Source: a virus
Direction: 5' to 3' (one strand)
Length of the DNA: 26,283 nucleotides
IMG/VR virus record: IMGVR_UViG_3300049215_000790
Location: 1 to 26,283 of that record
Below are positions 7,429-15,247 of this stretch, in pieces (position 1 is the stretch's first letter; each line of letters opens with the position of its first letter). The notes under the pieces are model-generated. The model saw only the letters and a program-made list of their open reading frames with translations. It was not told where the DNA came from and made no database searches. Made by a program: the position numbers and the translations under genes.

Positions 7429-7491
7429 CCAGGCTTCGGTCGCAAGAGCGGTCAAAGAGTAGAGAGTTCGTCCCTCCGCCGGGATGCGTGC

Positions 7492-8118
7492 CTAGACAAA
7501 CACCGATTGCAGCTTCACCTGCTTCAGCGCCCAGAGCTGATAGAGAAAATTCTCGAAATCGACGGTGTCGTCAGCGAAGCGGACGCGGAAGTAATAGGTG
7601 AAGTCTGCCGTCACCAATTGCCCGCTCGGCGGCGGGCTGACGAACGTCACCCGTCCCGCCGCTGGGTCGATACCATAGGTCGAGCCGTCCTGTCGCACTC
7701 CGTTGAAGTAGATCGCCGACACCGTATTCGGCGCGGTGATCGGCTCAGCAAAACCGCCCATGGTCCGCACCAGCTGGAACACCGTGGCGCTGCCGTCGCC
7801 GATGCCGAGCGCCTGGGCGGTCGCCCGGTCATCGGTCGGGTCGTCGAACAGAAAGGGCTGGAACGCTCCCTGCTGCTGTAGAAAGAACCCCATCAGCGTG
7901 CGCAGCTCGTCATAACCCATGCCGGGCCCGCCGGCAGCCCGCGTGTCGTTGCCGTCGCGCAGCAGTTCGTAGGTCAGCGTCCACGTCCACACCGGACTTG
8001 GTTGGTCGACCATCCGCAGTTCCCGCCCGGAAATGGCGCGCTGGACGCGGGTCGCGAAACGGGGCGCCTTGCTGACGCTCCAGCCGAGCCCCGGCAGCGC
8101 GGGAAAGATCGCCGTCAT
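7492..8118 (-). CDS. DUF2460 family distal tail protein
   Basis: A 208-aa distal-tail protein of the DUF2460/TIGR02217 type (GTA g12 position), forming the ring that joins tail tube and tip. It opens IFPALPGLGWSVSKAPRFAT and carries WTLTYELLRDG, LRTLMGFFLQQQGAFQPFLF, YFNGVRQDGSTYGIDPAAGR and the C-terminal RFADDTVDFENFLYQLWALK. These are all recognisable family blocks in the right order and the length is typical. The ATG at 8118 follows the tape-measure stop by nine bases. A gap with a palindrome separates it from the DUF2163 gene. Confidence 0.93.
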   Translation of the reverse strand: MTAIFPALPGLGWSVSKAPRFATRVQRAISGRELRMVDQPSPVWTWTLTYELLRDGNDTRAAGGPGMGYDELRTLMGFFLQQQGAFQPFLFDDPTDDRATAQALGIGDGSATVFQLVRTMGGFAEPITAPNTVSAIYFNGVRQDGSTYGIDPAAGRVTFVSPPPSGQLVTADFTYYFRVRFADDTVDFENFLYQLWALKQVKLQSVFV

Positions 8119-8127
8119 GGATGCGCC

Positions 8128-9384
8128 TTAGAAGCTGCGCGGGGTCAGCGCGTTCTGGCGGAACAGGTCGCGCAGCGCCCCGGCATTGGCCTGGAGATTG
8201 TCGCGGAACCAGCGGCTGACCGCCGGCGCGTCGGCCGGTCCGTGAAAATGCGCGTGGAACTGCGCAACGCCGGAGCCGCCGGCGGCGATCATGCCTTGCA
8301 GCCCCTGCGAGATAGCCGCCGGCAGCACCATCTCCCGCGCGTGCAGCAGCGCGGGAGTCGCGCCGGCAAGGTTGGGGACCGCCCACCCGCCCGCCGCCGA
8401 CGGCACGATCCCGCCCTGCGCAAAACCGAAGAGGCCGCCGACCCACGAGAAAAAGCTGCTGCCTCCTGCGGCTGCGCTGCCGATCCCGGCCGCGCTGGCG
8501 ACCGACGCACCCGCCCCCGTGGTCGCCGCCGCCGCTGTCCCGGTGAGGGCCGCGGTCAGCGCCGCCATCGCGGACGTCGATGCCCCCAATGCGGTGGTGT
8601 TCGCGGTCATCGCGGCGGCCTGGGTCGTCGCCGCTGCGCCGCCAGCACCCGAGAGCAGGCCGGTGCCGAGCAGCCCTCCCGGCTGGTTGATGCCCAAGAG
8701 CGCGGTCAGGCCCGCCCCGAGTCCGGTCGCGCCAGTCCCCTGCGCGGCATTGACCGCGTTGGCCACCGCCCCGCCGGCAAGGTTGGCGAGGCCCGATGCG
8801 GCCCATTTCGCAGCCATCGACTCGATCTCGTCGAGAAAGAACGTCTCGACCTCCTGCATCAGGCGGGTCATGCCCTTGGCCCAGCTCGTCTGCCCTGTGA
8901 GCATCGCATTCAAGCTGCGCTGCACGGCGCCCCCGGCGCGGTCGAAGGCTCGTTCGTACGATGCCGCAACACGGTCCGCCTGGCTGCGCGACGCATCGGC
9001 CAGCTGCCGGTATTCGGCGCTCGTCTGCACCATGTAGCGCTCGTCGACCTGCCGCATCAGCGCCGCCGCCGAGAGTCGGTCGGCGATCGAAGCCCTATCA
9101 CTGTCGCGGATTGCCTGCAGCCGCGCCTGCTCCTGAGCGAACAGCTGCGCGGTGTAATCGATATCGAAGCCGAGCGCCTGCTGCAACGACAGCTGCTTGC
9201 TGTCCACGAGAACCTGCATCTCGTTCTTGAAGGCGGCAAGATAGGCGGCATCGGCTTGTCGCATCGTCTGCGTCGCTTGAAGCGCGGCATGCGTCAACTG
9301 GTCGAGCCGCCCTTGCAGCAGGCCGAGCGCATCGACCGCGGCGTCGATATTGGCGCCGATGGAGATTTCCATTTTGTCGGGCAT
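8128..9384 (-). CDS. Tail tape measure protein (short)
   Basis: A 418-aa protein in the tape-measure position, between the chaperones and the DUF2460 tail tip. The N-terminal half is helical (TQTMRQADAAYLAAFKNEMQ, SRSQADRVAASYERAFDRAG). Next come an amphipathic segment (MTRLMQEVETFFLDEIESMA) and an Ala/Gly-rich hydrophobic region. The C-terminus has the usual FAQGGIVPSAAGG, TPALLHAREMVLP and QFHAHFHG. Using about 0.15 nm per residue as a rule of thumb, the tail would be short, around 60 nm. The ATG at 9384 is preceded by GAGGTGG. Upstream sequence in the same frame belongs to the shadow of the neighbouring gene. Confidence 0.9.
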   Translation of the reverse strand: MPDKMEISIGANIDAAVDALGLLQGRLDQLTHAALQATQTMRQADAAYLAAFKNEMQVLVDSKQLSLQQALGFDIDYTAQLFAQEQARLQAIRDSDRASIADRLSAAALMRQVDERYMVQTSAEYRQLADASRSQADRVAASYERAFDRAGGAVQRSLNAMLTGQTSWAKGMTRLMQEVETFFLDEIESMAAKWAASGLANLAGGAVANAVNAAQGTGATGLGAGLTALLGINQPGGLLGTGLLSGAGGAAATTQAAAMTANTTALGASTSAMAALTAALTGTAAAATTGAGASVASAAGIGSAAAGGSSFFSWVGGLFGFAQGGIVPSAAGGWAVPNLAGATPALLHAREMVLPAAISQGLQGMIAAGGSGVAQFHAHFHGPADAPAVSRWFRDNLQANAGALRDLFRQNALTPRSF

Positions 9385-9430
9385 GACCCACCTCGCGGCG
9401 TCGGCCGCGCGGCGGCGGACCGATCGGGGG

Positions 9431-10105
9431 TTACTCGATGGTGATGAGCGAGAGCGTCTTCGGGTTGCGATTCGGCATATCCGGAACGCCGCTGAACTCG
9501 CTGCGACTGTGCAGGCTGAACATCGCGCCGCAGAACGGCGCCGGCTCGGTGTCGATCGCCTCCTTCGTGTAGCGGAAGATGCCGTATCGCTGGACGGCAA
9601 CCTTCGTGTTTTCGCGCGGTTTGATCACATTCTCGTAGAAACGGTAGAGCGCCATCCGGTCGAGCCCCGGGCAGCGATTGCCGAGCACGACCGAGACCAC
9701 GTCGTAAAGGCGCGTACTGTCGTATTCCGACGCGGTATGCGCCAGCTCCGGGTCGCCCGGCAGATCGAATTCGATCTTCTCGACGCGGTCGTTCGGCGAG
9801 GGCGACGCAAGCGTCAGGGTGATCCCGATCACCTCGGCGTGTCCTGGCAGCCGCGCATCGATGGTGATCTTGCGATGCGCGGTCCGGCCGTTGACATCGA
9901 GCTCATTGCGCTTGGCGATCTGCGCTGCGACGACGCTCATGTCGAACCAGAACGCGGTGCCCAGCGATACCATGCAGACGCGCAGGTCCGTCTTATAGCA
10001 GCCGGCATGGGCTTCCTCCGGCGTGAAGCCAGGGCTCGACGACGCAGCGCTTCCCTGCCCCATCCCGGCCAGGAAAAGCATCACTGCCGCCGCTGCTCCC
10101 CGCAT
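9431..10105 (-). CDS. Secreted protein of unknown function inside the tail module
   Basis: The 224-aa protein begins MRGAAAAVMLFLAGMGQGSA, a clear Sec signal peptide with cleavage near residue 20-22. The mature part has paired cysteines early (HAGCYKTDLRVCM), then two further single ones (NRCPGL and APFCGAM). It contains FWFDMSVVAAQIAKRNELDV and IKPRENTKVAVQRYGIFRYT. I do not recognise the family. The ATG at 10105 has GGGGAGG nearby. It sits between chaperone and tape measure, normally adjacent in siphoviruses, and breaks that pair. Its fairly ordinary amino-acid mix and export signal suggest a moron-type cargo gene acting in the periplasm or on the cell surface, but there is no direct evidence for its role. 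Confidence 0.85.
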   Translation of the reverse strand: MRGAAAAVMLFLAGMGQGSAASSSPGFTPEEAHAGCYKTDLRVCMVSLGTAFWFDMSVVAAQIAKRNELDVNGRTAHRKITIDARLPGHAEVIGITLTLASPSPNDRVEKIEFDLPGDPELAHTASEYDSTRLYDVVSVVLGNRCPGLDRMALYRFYENVIKPRENTKVAVQRYGIFRYTKEAIDTEPAPFCGAMFSLHSRSEFSGVPDMPNRNPKTLSLITIE

Positions 10106-10135
10106 CCGCGCCTCCCCGCGCCGCTCGCGCGAAGG

Positions 10136-10402
10136 CTACAATCGTTTCCCGCTATTCGCCAACCGCGCGTGGTTGCGCGCCCGCAAGGCGTCGATATCGA
10201 ACACCGGTGGCGGCATACCGAGATCGCTCCGGACGGCCACCGCCAGGCCCAGCGGGACCATCGCCGCCAGATCGGCCGGGCTCGGCCGCGTGCGATCCGC
10301 CGGCTTCCAACCGAACGCCCTCGCAATGACCTGCAGCATGAGATGCGCGGGCGGGTTTTCGGCCCAATACGCGAAGATTTCCTCCGCCTCGGCGAGCGTC
10401 AT
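10136..10402 (-). CDS. Tail assembly chaperone, T-type frame
   Basis: The ORF from ATG 10402 encodes 88 aa: MTLAEAEEIFAYWAENPPAH, LMLQVIARAFGWKPADRTRP, then LGMPPPVFDIDALRARNHAR. Coding character continues upstream of this ATG in the same frame as AIYAALATGCAYPYAAIDD, with no usual start codon, right into the end of the 105-aa gene in the -1 frame. This is the layout of the lambda G/GT tail chaperone pair, where a frameshift makes a longer fused protein. So the true product is probably a G-T fusion, made by slipping near the GGGGGAA run at 10486-10492, rather than a separate 88-aa protein. Confidence 0.8.
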   Translation of the reverse strand: MTLAEAEEIFAYWAENPPAHLMLQVIARAFGWKPADRTRPSPADLAAMVPLGLAVAVRSDLGMPPPVFDIDALRARNHARLANSGKRL

Positions 10403-10461
10403 GTCGTCGATAGCGGCGTAGGGATAAGCGCAGCCGGTGGCGAGTGCGGCATAGATCGCCG

Positions 10462-10779
10462 CTAGCCGGTCGCCACCGGCAAGGCTTCCCCCGCCGGCAC
10501 GTCTCCGCCGCGCGACAGCCCGGCGACCGCGAGGATCGCCGCCACGGCGGCCGTCACCTCATCCATCGTCGCCTCCAGCTCGAGCACGCCATCGAGCGTC
10601 AGTTCGGGCATGGCTTGGGACAAGCCGGCCTGGATGACCCGCGCCGCCGCGTCGACCATGGCGCCGCCGCGCTTGCCCGACAGGTCGTCCAACGCATCGA
10701 GCAGCGCCCGCAATTGCCCGAGCCGCAGCGGCTCGACCTGAAACTTTCGCCCGCCTAACGTGACCGTCACTCCGCTCAT
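10462..10779 (-). CDS. Tail assembly chaperone, G-type frame
   Basis: The 105-aa protein lies just after the tail tube gene: MSGVTVTLGGRKFQVEPLRL, then LRALLDALDDLSGKRGG, LTLDGVLELEATMDEVTAAV and a Gly/Ala C-terminus. Short acidic-helical proteins in this position are tail assembly chaperones that coat the tape measure while the tube polymerises. The ATG at 10779 is five bases past the tail tube stop. The -1 frame stays open through the whole 3' part of this gene and continues in the next ORF. Close spacing to the tube gene suggests coupled translation. Confidence 0.82.
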   Translation of the reverse strand: MSGVTVTLGGRKFQVEPLRLGQLRALLDALDDLSGKRGGAMVDAAARVIQAGLSQAMPELTLDGVLELEATMDEVTAAVAAILAVAGLSRGGDVPAGEALPVATG

Positions 10780-10783
10780 CGCC

Positions 10784-11548
10784 CTACTCCAGGGTGCTGA
10801 GCGTGCCGATCGTCCCGCTGCCGTCGGCGAAGGCGCTGAAGTCGAATTGCTGGATCTCGTAGTCGTCCGTCTTCGTCGGCAGTGACAGCTTCGTCGCGGT
10901 GCAGGCATTGAGCACCAGCGCCAGTCCCGCCGGCACGCCCAGTGTGGATTTCTGCGTGTAGAAGGTCGCCTTGAAGGTCGGCGTGAAGCCCATCAGCTGG
11001 TTGTTGATGACCAGCTTCTTGCCGCCGCTCGGGGCGTAGAGATACGAGATCAGCACCGCCGCGCTCGCATCCGCCGCCGCAAATGTATAAACCCCCGTCG
11101 CGGCATTGACCGAATACTGCCCGGCCGCGGACGGGGTGGTCACGCGGGTGAAGCGCTGCCCGGCATTGGCGCCGGTCGCGTAGAAGACGCCGAGATCGTC
11201 GGAAAAATTGGACGCATTGGCCGCGGTCACCGTATAGGGCGTCGTCGCCGGCACGTTGCCGGCCTCGTTTTCCGACACGGTCAACTGGCCGCTCGCCGCT
11301 GTTTGGCCGAAGAACAGATCGCCGTAGATCGCCCCGAAGATGCGCGCGAACTTGGCCTTGCCGGTGATCTTGCCTTGGCCGCGCGCGATGTCGACCGGGA
11401 ATTGGAACTGGCCCCAGAGTTCCTTGGTCTGCCAGTCCCAATCGATCTGCACGTCCTGCAGGATGCCGAACTGGTCGGGACCGATGCCCGATCCGGTGAC
11501 GTCCGTGCGGTTGCCCCACAGCGCCCCGGCGCCGAAAGCGAGTTGCAT
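10784..11548 (-). CDS. Major tail tube protein
   Basis: A 254-aa tail tube protein. It opens MQLAFGAGALWGNRTDVTGS and has GILQDVQIDWDWQTKELWGQ, IARGQGKITGKAKFARIFGA and GFTPTFKATFYTQKSTLGVP. It ends DDYEIQQFDFSAFADGSGTI. The 'fused at start to a gpV-like tube fold, aromatic W-D-W segment, and KLS-[TL]PTKTDDYEI' pattern matches tube proteins in alphaproteobacterial prophages. A region around residues 90-170 (PYTVTAANASNFSDDLGVFY, TGVYTFAAADASAAVLISY) looks like an extra domain on the tube surface. The ATG at 11548 has AGGAGG nine bases upstream. The chaperone pair follows directly, as expected. Confidence 0.88.
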   Translation of the reverse strand: MQLAFGAGALWGNRTDVTGSGIGPDQFGILQDVQIDWDWQTKELWGQFQFPVDIARGQGKITGKAKFARIFGAIYGDLFFGQTAASGQLTVSENEAGNVPATTPYTVTAANASNFSDDLGVFYATGANAGQRFTRVTTPSAAGQYSVNAATGVYTFAAADASAAVLISYLYAPSGGKKLVINNQLMGFTPTFKATFYTQKSTLGVPAGLALVLNACTATKLSLPTKTDDYEIQQFDFSAFADGSGTIGTLSTLE

Positions 11549-11549
11549 G

Positions 11550-11768
11550 TCAGTTGTCCTCCTTGAGGCTGGCCCCTTGGGCATCGGCGAGGCGCCGCTT
11601 CAGCTCTTCCTTGGCGGCGAAGGCGTGGTTCCAGGCCGCCGTCATCACAGCGACTGGCGACCCCGGGAAATGGTCGGCCCACCAGCGCTCGACCAGAGCC
11701 TCGTAAGCCGCCGATGACGGCACGACGGCGACCGGTTTCCGCGCCTTGGACGCGGCAGTGTCGTTCAT
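11550..11768 (-). CDS. Small conserved-type protein, unknown function
   Basis: A 72-aa, mostly helical protein: MNDTAASKARKPVAVVPSSA, then YEALVERWWADHFPGSPVAV and AFAAKEELKRRLADAQGA. The ATG at 11768 has AGGAGA nearby, and the stop is one base before the tail tube start, which is strong evidence that it is real. The central WWADHFPGSPVA and helical tail recall small proteins next to tail tube genes of other prophages, but I cannot name a family. Possible roles are minor tail or assembly factors. No TM segment or signal peptide is visible. Confidence 0.8.
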   Translation of the reverse strand: MNDTAASKARKPVAVVPSSAAYEALVERWWADHFPGSPVAVMTAAWNHAFAAKEELKRRLADAQGASLKEDN

Positions 11769-11793
11769 GCTGGTTCTCCTGGTCTTTGGCCGG

Positions 11794-12894
11794 TCAGCGT
11801 GCGATCTGCTGCAGCAGCGCGTTCGGCAGCCGGCGGTTCGGCCAGATCGCCAGGCGCGCGATCGTCCCATTCCACTGATGCGTGCCGGTGCCATTGGCGC
11901 CGACGACAACGCGGGACGGTACGAACATCGTGTTCCCCGCCGTGGTCGCGAGCGTGCCGCCGCTGGCGACGGCCTCGTCGTTCACCGTCACGGCATAGGC
12001 GATCGCGAGCCAGCCGCCGGTAGGCCATACGACGCTCTGGGCCGGGGCCGGCTGCGCCGAGCCTCCCACAAACATCCCGAGCCCAATGATGCCGTTGTTG
12101 CTGTTGCGGTCGATGTCGATCCGCTGGTTGTTGTCGCCCTGGTCGATCTGCAACGGCGTCTGCGTCGTGCCGTAATTGATCGCCATCGCCGGTACGCCGC
12201 CGATGAACGCCGACAAGCTGGAGCCGAAATTCGGCTGCCGCGCGATCGTCACAAAGTCTCCGTTGCGCGTTGCCGGCGCTCCCCCGGTGACGATCAGCGG
12301 CGTCCCGCCATTGCCGTTCTCAAGCTGAAATGCGTTGAGCAAGCCGGAGACGGTCACCGTCACCGTGCCTCCCCCGGACAGCACGAAGATGTTGGGGGCC
12401 CCCTGCGTCGCGGCCCCGAACCCGGTGCCCGTGGCCGTGCCCGCCGAACTGGTCGCCGACCCGGAACCGTTGACCCATAGCGTGTAGGTTCCGGCACCGA
12501 GGCTTGCCGTCGTCTGCGTCGCCGGCGCCGTGCTGTTGAGCAGGTAATTGGTTCGTGCCTCGAAAATCTGCAGGCCGGCGCCCGGCACCACAGCCGCCAC
12601 GCCGGCGGCAAAGGTCACATAGGCCGTGCCGCTTGCCGATGTCGGCAGCAGCGAGGTTTCGGGAGCGGCGCGATTGACGGTCAGGCACGTCGCCGCGCTG
12701 CGACACCCGGTCCGGGCCTGCCAGTAGCGGCCGTTGAGGAAATCGAGGTCGAGCGCGGCGCCAGGCAGCACCCAGCCGGGAACGCCCGTCTGCTCGCGCT
12801 CCCGCACGCGGTCCGCTTCAGCCGCGCCGACCGCCAACCCGGCCAGCGCCAGCCCGGTCAACACGGCGACGCCCCGGCAGAGAATCCCGCGCAC
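11794..12894 (-). CDS. LamG/concanavalin-like surface protein with signal peptide
   Basis: A 366-aa protein beginning at GTG 12894, three bases after the previous stop. Residues 1-27 look like a signal peptide (GVAVLTGLALAGLAVGAAEA). The next block has GAALDLDFLNGRYWQ and LQIFEARTNYLLNSTAPATQ, a familiar arrangement in phage head/tail decoration proteins. The C-terminal part (FVPSRVVVGANGTGTHQWNG, TIARLAIWPNRRLPNALLQQ) matches a laminin-G/concanavalin lectin fold that often binds sugars. It is placed between tail terminator and tail tube, so it may be virion-associated. The signal peptide is odd for such a protein and could instead mean surface export from the lysogen. The start codon is the weakest point. 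Confidence 0.78.
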   Translation of the reverse strand: MRGILCRGVAVLTGLALAGLAVGAAEADRVREREQTGVPGWVLPGAALDLDFLNGRYWQARTGCRSAATCLTVNRAAPETSLLPTSASGTAYVTFAAGVAAVVPGAGLQIFEARTNYLLNSTAPATQTTASLGAGTYTLWVNGSGSATSSAGTATGTGFGAATQGAPNIFVLSGGGTVTVTVSGLLNAFQLENGNGGTPLIVTGGAPATRNGDFVTIARQPNFGSSLSAFIGGVPAMAINYGTTQTPLQIDQGDNNQRIDIDRNSNNGIIGLGMFVGGSAQPAPAQSVVWPTGGWLAIAYAVTVNDEAVASGGTLATTAGNTMFVPSRVVVGANGTGTHQWNGTIARLAIWPNRRLPNALLQQIAR

Positions 12895-12897
12895 GGC

Positions 12898-13641
12898 CTA
12901 ATTGTCCCGGTCCGTGGATACGAGCAGCGTCTCGACCTCGCCCGAAATCGGCGTGTAGCCGCCCGCGCCGATCGCCACCAGCGCATAAAGATAGGTTTGT
13001 CCGGCCAGCGCCTTGAACGGCAACGCGCCGATCACCGCATTGTTGGTCGAACACGGCGAAAACCATTTGGCGGTGCCGTCGTTGGTCTTCTGCCACGACG
13101 CGCAGGTCAGCGTCCCGAGATACGAGCCTCCGGTCAGGTCGGCGAGATACGGCCCGACATAGGCCGAACCGTCGACAAGACCGGAGACCGTCACCGCCGC
13201 ATTCGAGAACAGATGCCAATACTGCGTCGGTGGTGTCGATGCGCCCGTGTAGCTCGACGCCGCGAACGCGGCGACGATCTTGCCGGACCCTGCGGCGGTG
13301 CCGGTGACCGAGATTTGGCTCGGCGTTACACTGCCTGCGGTGTTGTTGGCGATCAGCTGGCTCCCGGTATAGGCCGTCGTGTTCGCCGGGCGGGTCACCG
13401 AACCGCCGCCATTGATGCTCGCGAGCGCATTGATCGACACGGTGCCGCTGACCGGCAACGGCAGGCTCGCACTCGGCGGCGCGGTGCCGCCGCTGCCGTT
13501 GGGGATGACCAGTTCCGCCGGCGGCGCCAGCGCACCGGGAGATGCCGCTTGATAGGGTCCCTGGCTGTTATCCGCACGGGCCGGGACGCAAAGCGCCAGC
13601 AGCAGCGCCGACGCCAAGCAGCGAATGGGTCTGCGAATCAT
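12898..13641 (-). CDS. Phage structural-type protein with signal peptide
   Basis: A 247-aa protein opening MIRRPIRCLASALLLALCVP followed by ARADNSQG, a clear signal peptide cleaved near residue 23. A Pro/Ala-rich linker follows, then VTRPANTTAYTGSQLIANNT, the common start of a beta-sandwich module in phage structural proteins. The remainder has PTQYWHLFSNAAVTVSGLVD, GSYLGTLTCASWQKTNDGTA and a fibronectin-like YLYALVAIGAGGYTPISGEV. The ATG at 13641 has GGGGA eight bases upstream. It is paired tightly with the following LamG-like gene. Known relatives generally lack a signal peptide, so its export suggests a surface or periplasmic job rather than ordinary capsid assembly. This last point is inference. 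Confidence 0.8.
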   Translation of the reverse strand: MIRRPIRCLASALLLALCVPARADNSQGPYQAASPGALAPPAELVIPNGSGGTAPPSASLPLPVSGTVSINALASINGGGSVTRPANTTAYTGSQLIANNTAGSVTPSQISVTGTAAGSGKIVAAFAASSYTGASTPPTQYWHLFSNAAVTVSGLVDGSAYVGPYLADLTGGSYLGTLTCASWQKTNDGTAKWFSPCSTNNAVIGALPFKALAGQTYLYALVAIGAGGYTPISGEVETLLVSTDRDN

Positions 13642-13683
13642 TCGATATTCCCCAAAAGATATGAGGGCACGTTCGCCTCTGCG

Positions 13684-14121
13684 TCAGCCGACGCAGAGTA
13701 TCTCGACGGGCACGATGGCCACGGCCTGGTCGCCCAGCACGCCTTCGTCGGTCTCGATCTTTCCGCTGATGTAGGCGTGCTGGACGGTCGCCGGCAGCCC
13801 AAGATCCTGAAGCCCGGTCGCCGCCGAGCCGGCGAGTGCCGCCTCAACAGCGTCGAGCAGCGGGTTCAACAGCGTCGCCGGCGCGACATACGGATCGCTC
13901 GAATGGACATAGAGGAAGAGGTCCACCGACAGCGCCCATAGCGTTGGCGCACCGAGCGTCTTGATCGTCGCCAGTTCGCTCTTTTGCGCCATGAACAGCG
14001 TCGGCTGCTCGGCCGGCGCCACATCGCTCCAATGCCGCAACCGCCGGTCCACCAACGCGAAGTCGGCCGCGGCGCCCAGCAGTTCGAACAGCGCCGCGTA
14101 GATCGGCTCGCGTGCTATCAT
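13684..14121 (-). CDS. Tail terminator protein
   Basis: The 145-aa protein starts MIAREPIYAALFELLGAAAD and has VDRRLRHWSDVAPAEQPTLF, LWALSVDLFLYVHSSDPYV and ISGKIETDEGVLGDQAVAIV. This is the usual pattern of a tail terminator/completion protein. It would cap the tail tube and join the head. The ATG at 14121 overlaps the gp10-like stop as ATGA, so the longer upstream extension in this frame is only a shadow. Its place, directly after the gp10-like neck gene, is typical. The normal partner, the tail tube gene, is displaced about 2 kb downstream by three inserted genes. Confidence 0.88.
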   Translation of the reverse strand: MIAREPIYAALFELLGAAADFALVDRRLRHWSDVAPAEQPTLFMAQKSELATIKTLGAPTLWALSVDLFLYVHSSDPYVAPATLLNPLLDAVEAALAGSAATGLQDLGLPATVQHAYISGKIETDEGVLGDQAVAIVPVEILCVG

Positions 14122-14594
14122 GACTGCAGCGCCTCGGCCGCCGCCGCCTCGATCGCGGCTCGAATTTCCGGCAGTGTCTCGTTGAGCGCCGAACGCATGA
14201 ACGATCGCTCGGGCATCGTCGTCGCCGGTAGCTGCACGCGCTTGAAGAAGCGCTGCTGGCCGCGCCAAGGAAAAGCCAGCACCCGCGCGGCCTGCGGCAG
14301 GACGGTCCGCGCCGGAAGTATGCCGCCATATTCGTGGATCGCGGCATAGGGCGAGCCGCTGCCCACCGTGACGCTGGCCCCGAGGCCGACGCGCTCCGCC
14401 GTCACCGTGATGCTGCCGGCGAGCCGCCCGGTCCGCCGCCGCAGCACCTCGCCCGACAGCTTGCGGTCGATCCGCGCACGCAGCACGCCGCCGAGCCGCT
14501 CGATCTCCTGCGCCAGCCGCTCTGCCAGCGTCTGCGGCAACGCGCCGACGCGGGTGCTGAGCGCGCCGAGCCCATCCACCGATACAGTGATCAT
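14118..14594 (-). CDS. HK97 gp10-like neck protein
   Basis: A 158-aa head-tail joining protein: MITVSVDGLGALSTRVGALP, a helical segment with RLAQEIERLGGVLRARID, then LRRRTGRLAGSITVTAERVG, SGSPYAAIHEYGG and MRSALNETLPEIRAAIEAAA. The 'RTGRLAGSI ... YAAIHEYGG ... FMRSALNE' triplet is diagnostic for the HK97 gp10 / virion morphogenesis family. The start overlaps the gp6-like stop as ATGA. Both neighbours are neck components, which makes the assignment firm. Confidence 0.93.
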   Translation of the reverse strand: MITVSVDGLGALSTRVGALPQTLAERLAQEIERLGGVLRARIDRKLSGEVLRRRTGRLAGSITVTAERVGLGASVTVGSGSPYAAIHEYGGILPARTVLPQAARVLAFPWRGQQRFFKRVQLPATTMPERSFMRSALNETLPEIRAAIEAAAAEALQS

Positions 14595-15241
14595 AGCGCG
14601 CCCGCGAGCATGGCCGGATCGGTCGCGGTCGGGGCCAGCCGCCGGGCAAAGCCCGACACCGGCGTCACCGCACGGTACGGCGCGAGCAGCGTCTTCACGC
14701 CGTCGCTCATGTCCTTTTGCGAAAACGTTACCGTCTCGCCGCTCATCAGCGCCTTCGACACCTCGCCAATCCGCGTCCGCTCGCGATAGCGTTGCGCCAC
14801 CAGCTCGATGCAGGCCTGCGCGATATCCGGCGGCGCGCTCGAATAGCCGGCGGTGTAGGTCACCACGACGTTCTGCGCCCGGCGGGTGAGCACATAACCG
14901 CGCAACGCCAGCTCGGTCGGTGTGAACACATAACCGGCGGCAAAGCCGCCCCCCGCGCCCACAGCGTCAGCGGCGGGCGGGATGGCAAGCCCGTCGATCG
15001 ACAGCGACAGCACCGCAGTAACCGGCGTATTGGCAAAGACCAGCCGCTGGCCGCCGGTGCCATCCCGTATCTCGATCCAGTCGGCCGACAGGATCGGCCG
15101 GTCCAGCCAGCTCTCGATGAACCGGCTCGCCGCCCCGATCAGCCGCAACAGCAGCGCGTCGTCAGTGGCCGGAAACGGGTTCTGCCCGGTCTGCAGCCAC
15201 GCCGTGACATCGGCCAGGCTGCACAGATCGCCGATCGCCAT
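14591..15241 (-). CDS. gp6-like head-tail connector
   Basis: A 216-aa connector of the HK97 gp6 type: MAIGDLCSLADVTAWLQTGQ, LLLRLIGAASRFIESWLDRP, QNVVVTYTAGYSSAPPDIAQ, ACIELVAQRYRERTRIGEVS and DMSDGVKTLLAPYRAV. A dodecameric ring below the portal is the known role. The central insertion IDGLAIPPAADAVGAGGG FAAGYVF is common in relatives with a beta-hairpin. It lies six bases after the capsid gene and overlaps the neck gene, consistent with one transcript. Confidence 0.93.
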   Translation of the reverse strand: MAIGDLCSLADVTAWLQTGQNPFPATDDALLLRLIGAASRFIESWLDRPILSADWIEIRDGTGGQRLVFANTPVTAVLSLSIDGLAIPPAADAVGAGGGFAAGYVFTPTELALRGYVLTRRAQNVVVTYTAGYSSAPPDIAQACIELVAQRYRERTRIGEVSKALMSGETVTFSQKDMSDGVKTLLAPYRAVTPVSGFARRLAPTATDPAMLAGAL

Positions 15242-15247
15242 AGCGGA

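Noticed and set aside
8002-9444. 480-aa plus-strand ORF opposite the tape measure gene
   Set aside because: Antisense shadow; Arg-rich, no SD, no known motifs.
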